IMG/VR virus record: IMGVR_UViG_3300035034_003164
Span: 1 to 38,535 of that record
Source of the DNA: a virus
DNA: 38,535 nt
Direction: 5' to 3' (one strand)
The translations under genes and the position numbers were made by a program. The notes beneath the pieces were generated by a model. That model searched no databases and was not told where the DNA came from. It saw nothing but the letters and a program-made list of their open reading frames with translations. This document shows positions 16,062 through 25,274 of the stretch, in pieces. How positions within the stretch are numbered: the first letter of the stretch is position 1; each line of letters opens with the position of its first letter.

Positions 16062-16931
16062 AACGAAAACCAACTAGCTACACCAGGTTCTAGGTTCGAC
16101 CTATCCGGGTTAGAACAAATCCAAGCCTTCGTAGAAGTGCTAAAAAAGGACAACGCTTTACCGTCTTCTATAGACAACGCGGGACAGTACATAAGAGTAC
16201 TACAAGCGGGTAAAGATATGGGACTTTCCGTAACGGAAGCTACCGAAGACATAGCAATTATAAGGGGGAAAACTTCCTTATATGGACCGGCCGTACTTGC
16301 ACGTCTTAGGGACTTCGGATACGCTATAAAATGGGACGAAAGTACAGCTACGAAATGTACGGTAACCGTAACCCATAAAGAAACGAAGGAAACGGCTACG
16401 GAAAGTTTCACTATAGAAGAAGCAAAAAGCGCGGGACGGTTAGCAAAACAAGGACCACGACATACGGTACCTAAGCAAATGTTACGTTATAGGGCTATAA
16501 GTTTTATCGTAAAATTTAGCTTCCCGGAAGTTATGAGAGGTTTTGCAATAGCGGAAGAACAACAGGAAGTAATAGACATAACCCCAACGGCAACCGTAAA
16601 GGATCCAACAACACCGGCGCCAAGTATTACTACAGTAGTCGAAGGCTTCACCGTAAAAGGGGAAGAAGTACAACTAAGCGACCAGGCGAAGGGTGAACCG
16701 GAAGTAGTGGAAGCGGAAATTATAACGGAAGAAACGCCGGAAATAGCGGAAATAGTAGAAGAAATAAAGGAAGAAGAAGTAGGCGGAATAAAAGAAGGAT
16801 CTAGAGTAGTTCACAAATTACTAAAGGAAGGAACCGTAAAAGAAATATTCCTGGAACAAGCTATAGTAAGTTTCGACAGATCACCGGATAAGGTGAAAAA
16901 AATAAGACTAGAAGTATTGGAACTAGTATAA
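16059..16931 (+). CDS. RecT-type single-strand annealing protein with Tudor-like C-terminal domain
   Basis: A 290-residue protein. Residues 1-170 follow the RecT/Bet-like pattern: LQAGKDMGLSVTEATEDIAIIRGKTSLYGPAVLARLRDFGY, then an acidic SFTIEEAKSAGRL and KQMLRYRAISFIVKFSFPEVMRGF. Residues 170-238 are a Glu/Val/Pro-rich linker. Residues 243-290, GSRVVHKLLKEGTVKEIFLEQAIVSFDRSPDKVKKIRLEVLEL, follow the Tudor-like pattern at the C-terminus of UvrD/PcrA helicases (V-H--fG-GtV), which in PcrA contacts RNA polymerase. It would pair with the exonuclease encoded next in a Red-type recombination system. Confidence 0.8.
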   Translation: MNENQLATPGSRFDLSGLEQIQAFVEVLKKDNALPSSIDNAGQYIRVLQAGKDMGLSVTEATEDIAIIRGKTSLYGPAVLARLRDFGYAIKWDESTATKCTVTVTHKETKETATESFTIEEAKSAGRLAKQGPRHTVPKQMLRYRAISFIVKFSFPEVMRGFAIAEEQQEVIDITPTATVKDPTTPAPSITTVVEGFTVKGEEVQLSDQAKGEPEVVEAEIITEETPEIAEIVEEIKEEEVGGIKEGSRVVHKLLKEGTVKEIFLEQAIVSFDRSPDKVKKIRLEVLELV

Positions 16932-16946
16932 TTTTACTTTTGTAGA

Positions 16947-16953
16947 AAACCCG
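16947..16953 (+). promoter_or_regulatory. ACCCGAA leader element of the exonuclease gene
   Basis: ACCCGAA followed by a short A tract and ATG at 16958. A TATAAT lies 25 bp before the ATG (16929), so here the element sits in a plausible short 5' leader. Confidence 0.55.
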
Positions 16954-16957
16954 AAAA

Positions 16958-18046
16958 ATGCCAATACCACTAGACAACTACGTAATATATAATCGTGGAC
17001 GGATCACCGCCAGTAAATTAAAATGTTTTCGCGGGAACCCTAAAGAATATTACCTAAAATACGAAAAGGAAATGCCGGTACCTAGAACAACTGGTAGACA
17101 CTTCGTAATAGGTAACGCGTTCGACGATCTAGTAAGTTACGGTAAGGAATACTTCCTAAAGAAATACTACATAGACGACGGACTAGTAACCGCGGGGCTT
17201 AAAGAAATGTTACTTAAAAGGTATGAACTAGAAGGAGAATATAGCAAGGAAGACGTATACGAAGAAAAAAGAAGACTTAAAGCTATGAAGCTACCGGAAC
17301 TTAGAAAAGAATATTACTTACCGGACGGGAACTATCGTATAAGACTTACACCCGGTGAAGGTACTATGATCCTGGGAATGTATGAAGAAGTAGTACGCCC
17401 GGATATGGAAGGAAACAACTTAGCGGATCTATTCGGGAAATATAATACCCAGGTAGTAATAGAAGCGGAATACGCCGGGATCCCTATACGTGGAAAATTA
17501 GATAGGTTCATATTTATAGACCAGGAAAAAAGAAGGTATACGGTGAAGTGGGTAAATAAATTTATAAAAAGACAGGGGAAGGCGAAGCGAATAAAGCTAG
17601 CTAGCAAACATAAAATAATAGGGCTAATACGTGACCGGAAAACTACAAGCCTGGACGTAGCGAAAGCAACCGACGCGGATATAAACTTTTATAACTTCGA
17701 AATGGAAGTTAGTAAGTGGGGATATGATTTTAGTATGGCGTTCTATAGTGCCTTAGTACTTGCAAAATATGGAGTACTTAGCGACGTGGTACTAGACTTC
17801 GTACAAAAGAAGGACCCGTACCCGTACCATTGACACCGGGAACATTCTAGCAAAATGCACCGTATCATACAGGACGAAATAAAGCTATGTTTAGAAACTC
17901 TAATACGTTGCTACGAAGTAGGGGACCGACCACTAGTAAACGTGATAAGCTGAAAAGATCTAGACCGCGGGGATCTTATGAAAAGTTCATACTATAGACA
18001 CTTCCCGGAAAGCGTACAGACTTCTTTTACAACTGGGGAATATTAA
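16958..18046 (+). CDS. PD-(D/E)XK exonuclease (RecB/Cas4/RecE-like)
   Basis: A 362-residue protein with TGAs at 17831 and 17951. ITASKLKCFRGNPKEYYLKYE near the start and VIGNAFDDLVSY at 48-59 match the N-terminal substrate-binding part of phage PD-(D/E)XK exonucleases. The catalytic set is visible: Asp182 in GIPIRGKLDRF, then Asp226 and Lys228 in LIRDRKTT, followed by a helix with YSALVLAKYG. Such proteins resect double-strand ends to 3' single strands for the annealing protein encoded 26 bp upstream. The C-terminal 70 residues continue after the first TGA with Leu/Tyr-rich helices. Confidence 0.85.
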
Positions 18047-18081
18047 AACATATACCTAGTATTTATTCTTACTTACTTATT

Positions 18082-18918
18082 ATGAACAACGCACTAGAAC
18101 ACTTACCACAAGAAGACCGCCCTACAAGGGGAAGGAAAAAGAAAAGCTACTTACGTTACTTAGTTATTGGATCCGTGTTACTTGCACTATGAGTAATACT
18201 ATATATCCTTCGCGGGACTAACGGGGATTGTTTATTATGTGAAACAAACCGTAAATATAACAAGCAAATAACAGTAGTAGAAAATAACATTATCCAAAGT
18301 ATGAAGTACAAAGCGGATATAGAAAAAGAACTAACGAAAACCGACGAAAAGCTAGCGGAACTATACGAAGACCTAGACTTATTAAAGCAACGTAAGGAAC
18401 TAGAAACTAAGATTACTACTAGGTTAGTCCAGGATCCGAAAACCGAAGAAGTGGAACTATTCCAGGGCTGAAAAGAAACGGGTATAATGGTTCCCGAATT
18501 AGTGGAAACTTACCCATATAAATTTAAGGCCTTTATTAGATACCCTAAAAACGAATACCAAAAAGACACGGTCTTACTGGAACATAAAAGCGTAAAGGAC
18601 CGGGATAAAAATATAGCTATGTCTATAGCCTACCAGGTAGGGGGAATGGATTACGTTACCACTTTAGACCAGGAAAACGGACAGCGAAAACTAGACCTAC
18701 TGGGTGACGGTGGAACTTCTATAGGGCTATGTCAATTACAAAAACATTTACATAAAGAATTTATCGAAAGCCCTTACTTTATGGATTACGAAAACCAGGT
18801 TATCTATTGTTATGATGTTCGACAGGACGCCGTAGCGAAGGATAAATTAGAGACTACATTTTATGGGTATAATGATAGGACAGATAATAGGGCTAACTTT
18901 TATTTCATAAAAAAGTAA
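18082..18918 (+). CDS. membrane-anchored lytic transglycosylase-like protein
   Basis: A 278-residue protein with TGAs at residues 37 and 130. Layout: basic N-terminus (RPTRGRKKKSYLR), one hydrophobic helix at about 23-44 (YLVIGSVLLAL-G-VILYIL), a charged coiled coil at 60-120, then a lysozyme-like domain: IAYQVGGMDYVTTLDQENGQ with catalytic-type Glu198 and GDGGTSIGLCQLQKH at 208-222, the 'S-GL-Q' signature of SLT transglycosylases, ending with FYGYNDR. The topology, short inside and enzyme outside, is that of a signal-anchor lysin. It lies between recombination genes and small unknown genes, far from the holin cassette. Confidence 0.8.
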
Positions 18919-18922
18919 TAGA

Positions 18923-19288
18923 ATGGATAGGCACCCACAACTAAAGAACCTAACCGACCAGGTAGCGTATATCTTAGAGACGTTCCCCGTGACTAGGGAA
19001 AACGATAGGCTACTAACCGTTACGATCCGGCGTATATTCTTCGGTATAAGGCAGTCGGTACCCGTGGAACAATACCTAAGCGGTGAACTACCGACTAAAG
19101 ACAATGTAAAGCGTCTTCGTGCCGGATTTAATAAGAATAATTTATATCTACCTAGGGATCCGGAAGTATGTAAAAGAAGGAAAATAAACCAGGAAAGGTA
19201 TAGGGAAGCGTTCGGGGAAGACTTCGACGTATACGCAAATAGACAGGCCAGTAAGAAAAAAAGACTAAGGGACTTCGCTTTACATTAG
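18923..19288 (+). CDS. conserved-looking small phage protein
   Basis: A 121-residue basic protein. The pattern ILETFPVTRENDRLLTVTIRR..., LSGELPTKDNVKRLRAGFNKNNLYLPRDPEVCKRRKINQERYREAFG is one I have seen in many uncharacterised siphophage proteins of this length encoded near replication genes. It suggests a small DNA-associated protein. It begins 4 bp after the transglycosylase stop codon. No catalytic motif. Confidence 0.75.
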   Translation: MDRHPQLKNLTDQVAYILETFPVTRENDRLLTVTIRRIFFGIRQSVPVEQYLSGELPTKDNVKRLRAGFNKNNLYLPRDPEVCKRRKINQERYREAFGEDFDVYANRQASKKKRLRDFALH

Positions 19289-19303
19289 TAAGAAATATAA
19301 AAT

Positions 19304-19678
19304 ATGTGTCAAAGAAAAGGAGATTATAACCTAGAGATCCAGGGAAGGTATAATAAAGATACTGGAGCGCTAGACGTTTCTATAGAAGCTAAGAGTAGGG
19401 ACGTAGACGGCGGGAAATTATGCGACAGTTGTACTATTCGTTCTATATTCGAAGCACTAATAGACGCTATGGTTAGTCGTGGGGTCCAGGACGGAAATAT
19501 AGGCGAAACGCTGAAAGCTATAGTATATTGAATTATGGAAGGTATGGAGACGTCCGGAATGAAAATAGCTATAGGAGACATAGAGACAATACGCAAGGCT
19601 TCGAATAGAGAAAATAAAGAAGAAGCAGTAGAAGAAATAGTAGCGCAACTAAAAACCCATTTTAATAATTCTAAATAA
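19304..19678 (+). CDS. small unknown protein
   Basis: A 124-residue protein requiring readthrough of TGA at 19529. It has a CQRKGDY start and one C-x2-C (KLCDSCTIRS at 39-48), so a metal site is conceivable. The second half is acidic and helical (RENKEEAVEEIVAQL). It lies in a run of small genes of unknown function. No family recognised. Confidence 0.7.
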
Positions 19679-19686
19679 TCGTACCT

Positions 19687-20421
19687 ATGGACGAAAACAA
19701 ACAGCTAAAAGAATTCGAACCGTATTTAGCTACGGGAATGGAACTACTAGACACCGCGAAAACGCTAGTAGTATCTAACCAGGAAGAAAAGGAAGACGCG
19801 GAACTATTCCTAGAACAAGTAAGCGACGTAGAAAAGACTATTACTACACTAAGGGAAACCGCTAGTAAACCGTTCTACGATATGCACAAGGCAATAATAG
19901 CGAAGGGGAAGGAAATTATAAAACCTACCCAGGACGCCAAGGTACTAGTAAAAACTAGACTAGCTGAATACGCTAGGGAACTACGTAGGATCCAAAAGGA
20001 GAAGGAAGACGCGCTACGTAAGAAGAAGGAAGAAGCCCAGGCGAAAGCGAAGAAGGAAGCCGAAGAAAAGGACGCTAAGGAGAAGGAACGCCTAGCTAAG
20101 ATTGCGAAGGAACAAGGGGAAGCCGAAGCGGAAAAGGAAAAAAGGAGAATAAAAGCCGACAAGGACCTAGCGGAACTAAAAGGAGAACCGGAAAACGAAG
20201 AACTAAAAAAGATCCAGGAAGAAGAAAAAGCGCTAAAGAAGGAAACGAAAACCACGAAGGTAAAAGGATCCAGGGACGTAAAGAAATTCGAAATAGTAGA
20301 CCCTAACCTTATCCCTAGGGTATACCTAGTTCCGGACGAAAGCCTTATACGCCAGGCGGTAGGACAAGGAAGTAACGAAATACCAGGGGTAAGAATTCGA
20401 GTAGAAACGGTAGTATATTAA
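19687..20421 (+). CDS. coiled-coil phage protein of the recombination/replication region
   Basis: A 244-residue protein of a pattern common in phages near exonuclease/annealing protein or SSB genes: a helical N-terminus with KPFYDMHKAIIAKGKEIIKP, a long Lys/Glu/Ala coiled coil (about 90-190), and the conserved ending KKFEIVDPNLIPRVYLVPDESLIRQAVGQGSNEIPGVRIRVE. Its function is not established; association with DNA metabolism is inferred from where homologues occur. The leader ATCGTACCT before ATG is shared with the 10176 gene. Confidence 0.8.
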   Translation: MDENKQLKEFEPYLATGMELLDTAKTLVVSNQEEKEDAELFLEQVSDVEKTITTLRETASKPFYDMHKAIIAKGKEIIKPTQDAKVLVKTRLAEYARELRRIQKEKEDALRKKKEEAQAKAKKEAEEKDAKEKERLAKIAKEQGEAEAEKEKRRIKADKDLAELKGEPENEELKKIQEEEKALKKETKTTKVKGSRDVKKFEIVDPNLIPRVYLVPDESLIRQAVGQGSNEIPGVRIRVETVVY

Positions 20422-20445
20422 ATCTTTTATTATTCTATTACTATT

Positions 20446-20664
20446 ATGAAACAATTAGAAAAAATTAACGAATTAGTAGAAAATCTAAGCCCGGAAATTG
20501 CTAAGAAAATGTTAGGTATGTTTTTAGAAATGTTCGCTATGAACTTGAAAGCCGGAACGTTTAGCTTAGAAAAATTTGTAAATAGTGGTTCCACTAAAGA
20601 AGTGGGCCTAGTTGCGCTTTTTGTAAAAATATTCGAAGAAGCGAAGGAAAGTAAAAAAGAATAA
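20446..20664 (+). CDS. small helical unknown protein
   Basis: A 72-residue helical protein (KINELVENLSPEIAKKMLGMFLEMFAMNLKAG...). The Met/Leu-rich middle may be amphipathic. It has an AT-rich leader with CTTTTATTATTCTATTACTATT before ATG. No family recognised. Confidence 0.7.
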   Translation: MKQLEKINELVENLSPEIAKKMLGMFLEMFAMNLKAGTFSLEKFVNSGSTKEVGLVALFVKIFEEAKESKKE

Positions 20665-20693
20665 TCGTTTTATTTATAGTAAATTACTTAGTT

Positions 20694-21296
20694 ATGTGAA
20701 AAGACAAGAAAAAAAACGTAGTAGTAACGAAGAAGGAAGACCTACCTAAATTATTCCATAGGTTTAGATTTAAGGGGTTACTATTGGACGTGGAAGGTGA
20801 CCGGATCCTAAAGATCCAGGTAAGAAATAAATTACCCGAGGTCCACGGGAAGTATGATATAACCCGGAAAATAAACGCGGATAAGTTCGACAACGAAATA
20901 GAGCGTATAGAAAAAGATTACGCTAACGAAATAGATAAAGTAACTAAGGACTACGATATACAGATAGGAGCCAGGAAGGAAAACGGGTTACTAAATGATA
21001 CGGCCGACCTGGAAAAAGAAGTATCTAGGATCGTAGGGGAATTAGTGAAGGAGCGCGACGAAGCTATAAGCGACACGGAAAAGAAAAGGGATACCTACCA
21101 ACTGGACAACCAGGACATAAACCACCGGGCGGAATTACAAAAAATGAGTTATAAAAGCGGTAAGGGGGATATGGAAACATATATAGAAATATGGGTACCG
21201 GATAGTCTTATAGACGATCTACGTATTATAGTAGCGAAGGGTCTACTAAATAGTTACAAAATGAACCTAGACGTAAGACAAACGAAATTACTTTAA
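20694..21296 (+). CDS. unknown helical protein with ATG-TGA start
   Basis: A 200-residue protein whose second codon is TGA at 20697 (Met-Gly-Lys-Asp). It is strongly charged with a likely coiled coil at about 60-135 (NEIERIEKDYANEIDKVTKDYD, then VKERDEAISDTEKKRDTY) and a C-terminal WVPDSLIDDLRIIVAKGLLN. It sits among early-type small genes. No recognised family; a nucleic-acid or structural accessory role is possible. Confidence 0.7.
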
Positions 21297-21317
21297 TTCT
21301 TTAATAAAACTAACTTT

Positions 21318-21488
21318 ATGAAAAGAGCAACAGCCAACGAAGTAACCGGTATTATATTCTTATTCTTAGTAGTCTTCGTATTAGCGGGGGCTATACTAGC
21401 ATTCGTAAATAATCACCGTATCGACCAATTAAAAGGAATGATCCAGGTACAGGAAGCCGGCCAAGTTATGACTTGAAATGTAAAGTAA
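21318..21488 (+). CDS. small membrane protein
   Basis: A 56-residue protein with one hydrophobic helix, GIIFLFLVVFVLAGAILAFV, at about 11-30, and TGA at residue 53. It is preceded by an AT-rich leader. Such small membrane proteins in early phage regions can affect the host envelope or exclude other phages, but no specific function is visible. Confidence 0.65.
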
Positions 21489-21527
21489 AAGAAGTATACA
21501 TTTTATATATTTATTCCCCTTCTTCCT

Positions 21528-22007
21528 ATGTGAGAAAACAAACAGAAAACTAGCTGAAACGTGGAAGCTATAACTACCAGTATAGCGAACCGATATAAGA
21601 CAACTAACAAGGGTATAGCGCCTAAAAAAGCGTTAGTACAATGTGATAACGAAATAGTACAAAATATAGGAAAAGTTACGGAACATTTAACTACCGGTAA
21701 TACCGGTAAGGTACTAAGCGCGTTAGCGGAAGTAATACGGTCTACTAACGGGTTCATACATTACCACCAACTACTAGCAAGCCAACACGGAAAAGACCAC
21801 GCGGTAGTAAAGAGAAACAACACTAAATTATATAAGCACCTACATAGAATAAATTATATTACCGAGATCGTCCCGGAAAAATTCCTACAGGACGTTCTTT
21901 TTACGTATGCAAAAATTAAACGATCACCTATATTAGAAAATTGATTAGATACCGAAAAGGAACGGGAACAATTAGTAGGAAGAAGTTTTATAAATACCGG
22001 TAAGTAA
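21528..22007 (+). CDS. unknown protein with ATG-TGA start
   Basis: A 159-residue protein with three TGAs, at residues 2, 10 and near 142. The core reads ANRYKTTNKGIAPKKALVQCDNEIVQNIGKVTEHLT and later RNNTKLYKHLHRINYITEIVPEKFLQDVLFTYAKIKR. It is helical and basic. The next gene follows 4 bp after its TAA. No family recognised. Confidence 0.7.
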
Positions 22008-22011
22008 TTCT

Positions 22012-22419
22012 ATGGTACGAAGCGTCCTAAGTATAATTGTCTTATTTATGATCCCGTTAGCGGTGGTTATGGTACTACGTAGACTTATTCGCGCAATATG
22101 TAACCTTTTATATGTTTACCCATACGATATGGATTTACTTATACAGCACCTACTAGGGAAAATACAGGACCTAGATAAACAACACGGTATAGAACAAGTA
22201 CAATATAATAACGCGGATAGGGACCCATACACTAATAAACCTACGGCGTACTTCCAACACTACAAGCAACGCCAACATATTCTAAATATAAAGAAGAAGG
22301 AATTAGAAAACGTATTAGAGTTCGCCAGGGTATGCAAGAAGAACCCAGGACGAACACTACGCGAATTAGAAGACGTTTTACAAGGTAACCCACTTCCGGA
22401 ATGAGTAAAAGTAAGGTAG
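22012..22419 (+). CDS. unknown membrane-anchored protein
   Basis: A 135-residue protein. The first 20 residues are a hydrophobic helix (SVLSIIVLFMIPLAVVMVL) followed by RRLIRAICN, so it is probably anchored with the rest in the cytoplasm. The rest is helical and charged. The TGA at 22402 is read through and the gene ends at TAG 22417, overlapping the next gene by 19 bp (ATGA arrangement). Confidence 0.65.
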
Positions 22420-22778
22420 GAAAAATACTACGGAAAGCACTACAGGGGATCGGTAATATATTCGCTATGTTATTCTTATCCCTGGGGTACTTATTACTAA
22501 GTGGATCCAAGAAGAAGTTAGTAAACGGCGCACTAGGTAGAATTACGGGGCTGAAATATAATATAATCCAGGCCGGCCTAGTGGGGGATCCTTTAGTAGT
22601 GGATCTAGATTACGAAGAAATACCAGGACTAGTAGAAAAAATTATAATTAAAGCGCCAATAGTTAGGGTAAATCCTATAGGCGTATGATCCGGGAAAGTG
22701 AAGGAATACCTAACCGGTGGAATGGTATACCAGGAATGGGACGCGGTGGAAATTTTACTACAGAAAGTACCGGAATAA
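22401..22778 (+). CDS. unknown small membrane-associated protein
   Basis: A 125-residue protein with a hydrophobic helix at about 18-36 (NIFAMLFLSLGYLLLSG), a basic flank, and a C-terminal part DYEEIPGLVEKIIIKAPIVRV. TGA at 22686 must be read to reach TAA. It overlaps the preceding gene and is followed directly by a 41-residue ORF. Function unknown. Confidence 0.65.
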
Positions 22779-22904
22779 ATGTTTAGCCAGGAAGCGCGAA
22801 GGGAAAACCGCCAATTAGAAATATTCCTACGGATCCTAGTACGGTTAAATATGTGACTAATATTTACACGGTGTATACTTATTTATTTATTCATATTTCA
22901 TTAA
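22779..22904 (+). CDS. small hydrophobic ORF
   Basis: A 41-residue ORF starting right after the preceding TAA (TAAATG) and ending right before the next ATG (TAAATG). It has one TGA at 22854. The C-terminal half is hydrophobic (CILIYLFIFH). The tight coupling on both sides is the main support; it may alternatively be a long AT-rich leader of the next gene. Confidence 0.4.
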
Positions 22905-24335
22905 ATGAACGTACCTATAAAAACTATATTAGAACTAAGTTACCTAGCCCAGGACGGATATATAAAGTCCCTGGAAGAAGTAGCGGAATACTTAGGGTCT
23001 ATATCACCGGAAGCGGGAAAGGACCTAAAGAAACTATCGGAACTGAACCAGGCCGTAGTATTTAACCGCGGGGCTATGAACCATAGTAGAATAATGGTAG
23101 AAGCGTGTATACATTCCTGGGAAGACTATACGAAGGAAGAAGAAGCGAAAAGAGTAGCGGAAACAAGTAAGGCTATAGATTGACTTATGAACGCTAAGGA
23201 AGACCTAGACAAGTCCATAGAAGACTACAAGGAAAAGGAAAAAGAAAAGACGGAAATAACTAGTAAAGATATGGAAGACGTGGAAGACGTATACTATAGC
23301 GCTGAAAACGGTAAGCCTTCACTAAGTAGGATCGTACCTACGGACTATACAGGCCACGGGAACCAGGCGGGAATATTCTTAGATATGGTAGCTAGTAAAT
23401 TCCTAGGGGAAGACTACGACATACACCAGGATACCTATAGTAAGAATAGACTAATACAAAAAGGCAATGGTAACGATATGATCCTAACGTACCAACTATC
23501 TAGAAATATGTTAGAAGACTTAGGGGAAGACTGGAAGCTAGTACTAGAAATTAGAGTAGAACAAGAAGGCGGAAATATTCCACAAGGAACTATAGTAGAA
23601 TTCGACTATAACTGGAAGGACGTAAAAGTAGACGTAGCGGAAGGGGCAACGTGTAAGAACTTAGACTATCCTAGGGATATGGATAAACAAGTTATAGCCT
23701 TCGATCGAGCGGAACAAAATAGCGACCTACCTATAACGTTAAAAATGATCGAAGACAAGGACGACGGTATAGGGATCCTGGACGGAATGGAGACGGAAAA
23801 GAATAAGGCTACGGTAAGTATGTTTAGCTATGAAGAAAACGAACAACACTTACACGTAACTATAACGGATCCAACTAACGGGGAATTCATAAGACAAATA
23901 CAAATAATAGAATACTATAGCTATTCACGTGAACCACTAAGACGTATAGTAGAAGTATACCCTAGAATAGTACTAAGTTTAGGGGATCCAATAACAGCGG
24001 AAGAACTACATACAGGCGAAAAGGTAGTAATACTAAACTATCCGGACGAAATGGACGGGTATAAGATATTTAGACACCGGTGTAAAAAGAACTACGATAT
24101 AGAACTACCGGAAAAATCTACTACCGATAAGCTGAACCAGGGGAAGTATGTAATAGTCTTCGAATACGAAGGAAACGGAACGGGTGTAAGTAAATCTACT
24201 TGTAAGGTACTAACGGAAGCAACAGTACAAGGACACCTAGAACTAAGTACCGAGGACGGACGGAAAACTAGCGTAGTATCCCAGTATTACCCGGACGAAA
24301 ACTTATATACCGAAAATCCTTACGACGATATGTAG
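22905..24335 (+). CDS. large unknown protein with beta-sandwich-like C-terminal part
   Basis: A 476-residue protein made continuous only by reading TGA at 23181; under the standard code it would split into a 92- and a 382-residue ORF. The first 130 residues are helical and charged (LYE-like coiled coil with KEKEKEKTE). From about 180 on it is beta-rich with several domain-like units, for example EQEGGNIPQGTIVEFDYNWKDVKVDVAEG and, near the end, DKLNQGKYVIVFEYEGNGTGVSKSTCKVL, which resembles Ig-like surface domains. Function is unknown. It is by far the largest gene in the small-gene region. Confidence 0.75.
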
Positions 24336-24370
24336 ATAATAGAAACGCTTTACCTTGTTTATAAAACCGA

Positions 24371-24595
24371 ATGGAAAAAGAAGAACTAGTACAGGCTATG
24401 GAATTTATGCTAAAGGAGACTAGCCAGTTACCCTATGAAGTAACAGCGGGCGTAAGTATGGCAAGCCTAACGGGAATAACATTAGAACGTAACGGCCAGG
24501 AAACGACATACGATAGGAACGAAGTAGCCGAAGCTATGAGAATATACCACTTTATGAAAATATCCGTAGCTATGAACCCCGTAGAAAATGACTAA
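24371..24595 (+). CDS. small unknown protein
   Basis: A 74-residue protein (MEKEELVQAMEFMLKETSQLP...). It reads as helix-strand-strand-helix, with TGITLERNGQETTYDRNEVAEAMRIYHFM near the end. It overlaps the next ORF by 8 bp. No family recognised. Confidence 0.65.
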   Translation: MEKEELVQAMEFMLKETSQLPYEVTAGVSMASLTGITLERNGQETTYDRNEVAEAMRIYHFMKISVAMNPVEND

Positions 24596-24842
24596 GACAA
24601 ACCTTATAAGTAATACTAGACTATACGTAGGAATAACTAAGAAGGTTAGACCGTTCGAAGCGTGGGTAAAGTATGAAGCGGAATTACTACTAGGGAACTT
24701 CCGAAGTAAAAAGCTATACGTATGAAGCTATTATATATCCATAGTCTTTAGAGGACGAAGGAAGACAGTACGACCCAAGCGAAAAACAACTAAGCCACCT
24801 TTTACCGATAACGTTATAATCGTATGACCAAGGACGAACTAA
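24588..24842 (+). CDS. small basic unknown protein with two TGA codons
   Basis: An 84-residue basic protein visible only with TGA as a sense codon (24723 and 24825). It starts inside the end of the previous gene (8-bp overlap) and its end overlaps the next gene by 19 bp. The C-terminal half has GRRKTVRPKRKTTKPP, a nucleic-acid-binding type of tail. It fills what would otherwise be a 228-bp gap. Confidence 0.55.
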
Positions 24843-25021
24843 AAGAGTTAGAAGCAACCCTACAGTATTGTAGCGAAAACGACCTACCATTTATCGTAGC
24901 TAGTGTATACGTACTAGCGGACACGGTGGAAGAAATGGGAACCGTACTAGGCCTAATATCTAGTATGAACGTCGAACTACATATAGTGGAAGGCGAAATA
25001 GGAATAAAGGGAATAGACTAA
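24824..25021 (+). CDS. small unknown protein
   Basis: A 65-residue protein (KDELKELEATLQYCSENDLPFIVASVYVLADTVEEMGTVLGLISSMNVELHIVEGE). It has an alternating helix-strand pattern. The leader TTATAATCGT before ATG is promoter-like. No family recognised. Confidence 0.65.
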   Translation: MTKDELKELEATLQYCSENDLPFIVASVYVLADTVEEMGTVLGLISSMNVELHIVEGEIGIKGID

Positions 25022-25067
25022 CCTTACTAATATGCTATACCGTGTATTTATTCCTTAGACCTAGGAT

Positions 25068-25274
25068 ATGCACGGTATTAAAACCAAACGACTAAGCGAA
25101 TATTACCAGGAACAAGTACTAGGTATATTCGGGTATAAACTATTTAGGAGCCACGCCAGGAAAGCGGGGGCTTTTTCGCGTTTACGCTTCCTATACGAAA
25201 TGGGACTTATATACATAGGTAAAGAAGGGAACCAGGCTTTACTACATAATCTACGTACCTATGCCAGGAAGTAA
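25068..25274 (+). CDS. small basic unknown protein
   Basis: A 68-residue basic protein (KRLSEYYQEQVLGIFGYKLFRSHARKAGAFSRLRFLYEMGLI). It overlaps the terminase small-subunit candidate by 14 bp. A TATGCTATACC motif lies about 40 bp upstream of the start. It may be a wHTH-type DNA-binding protein; evidence is weak. Confidence 0.65.
   Translation: MHGIKTKRLSEYYQEQVLGIFGYKLFRSHARKAGAFSRLRFLYEMGLIYIGKEGNQALLHNLRTYARK

Noticed and set aside
23187-24335. A separate gene starting at ATG 23187
   Set aside because: It is in the same frame as 22905 with only one TGA codon between, so with recoding it is one continuous gene.
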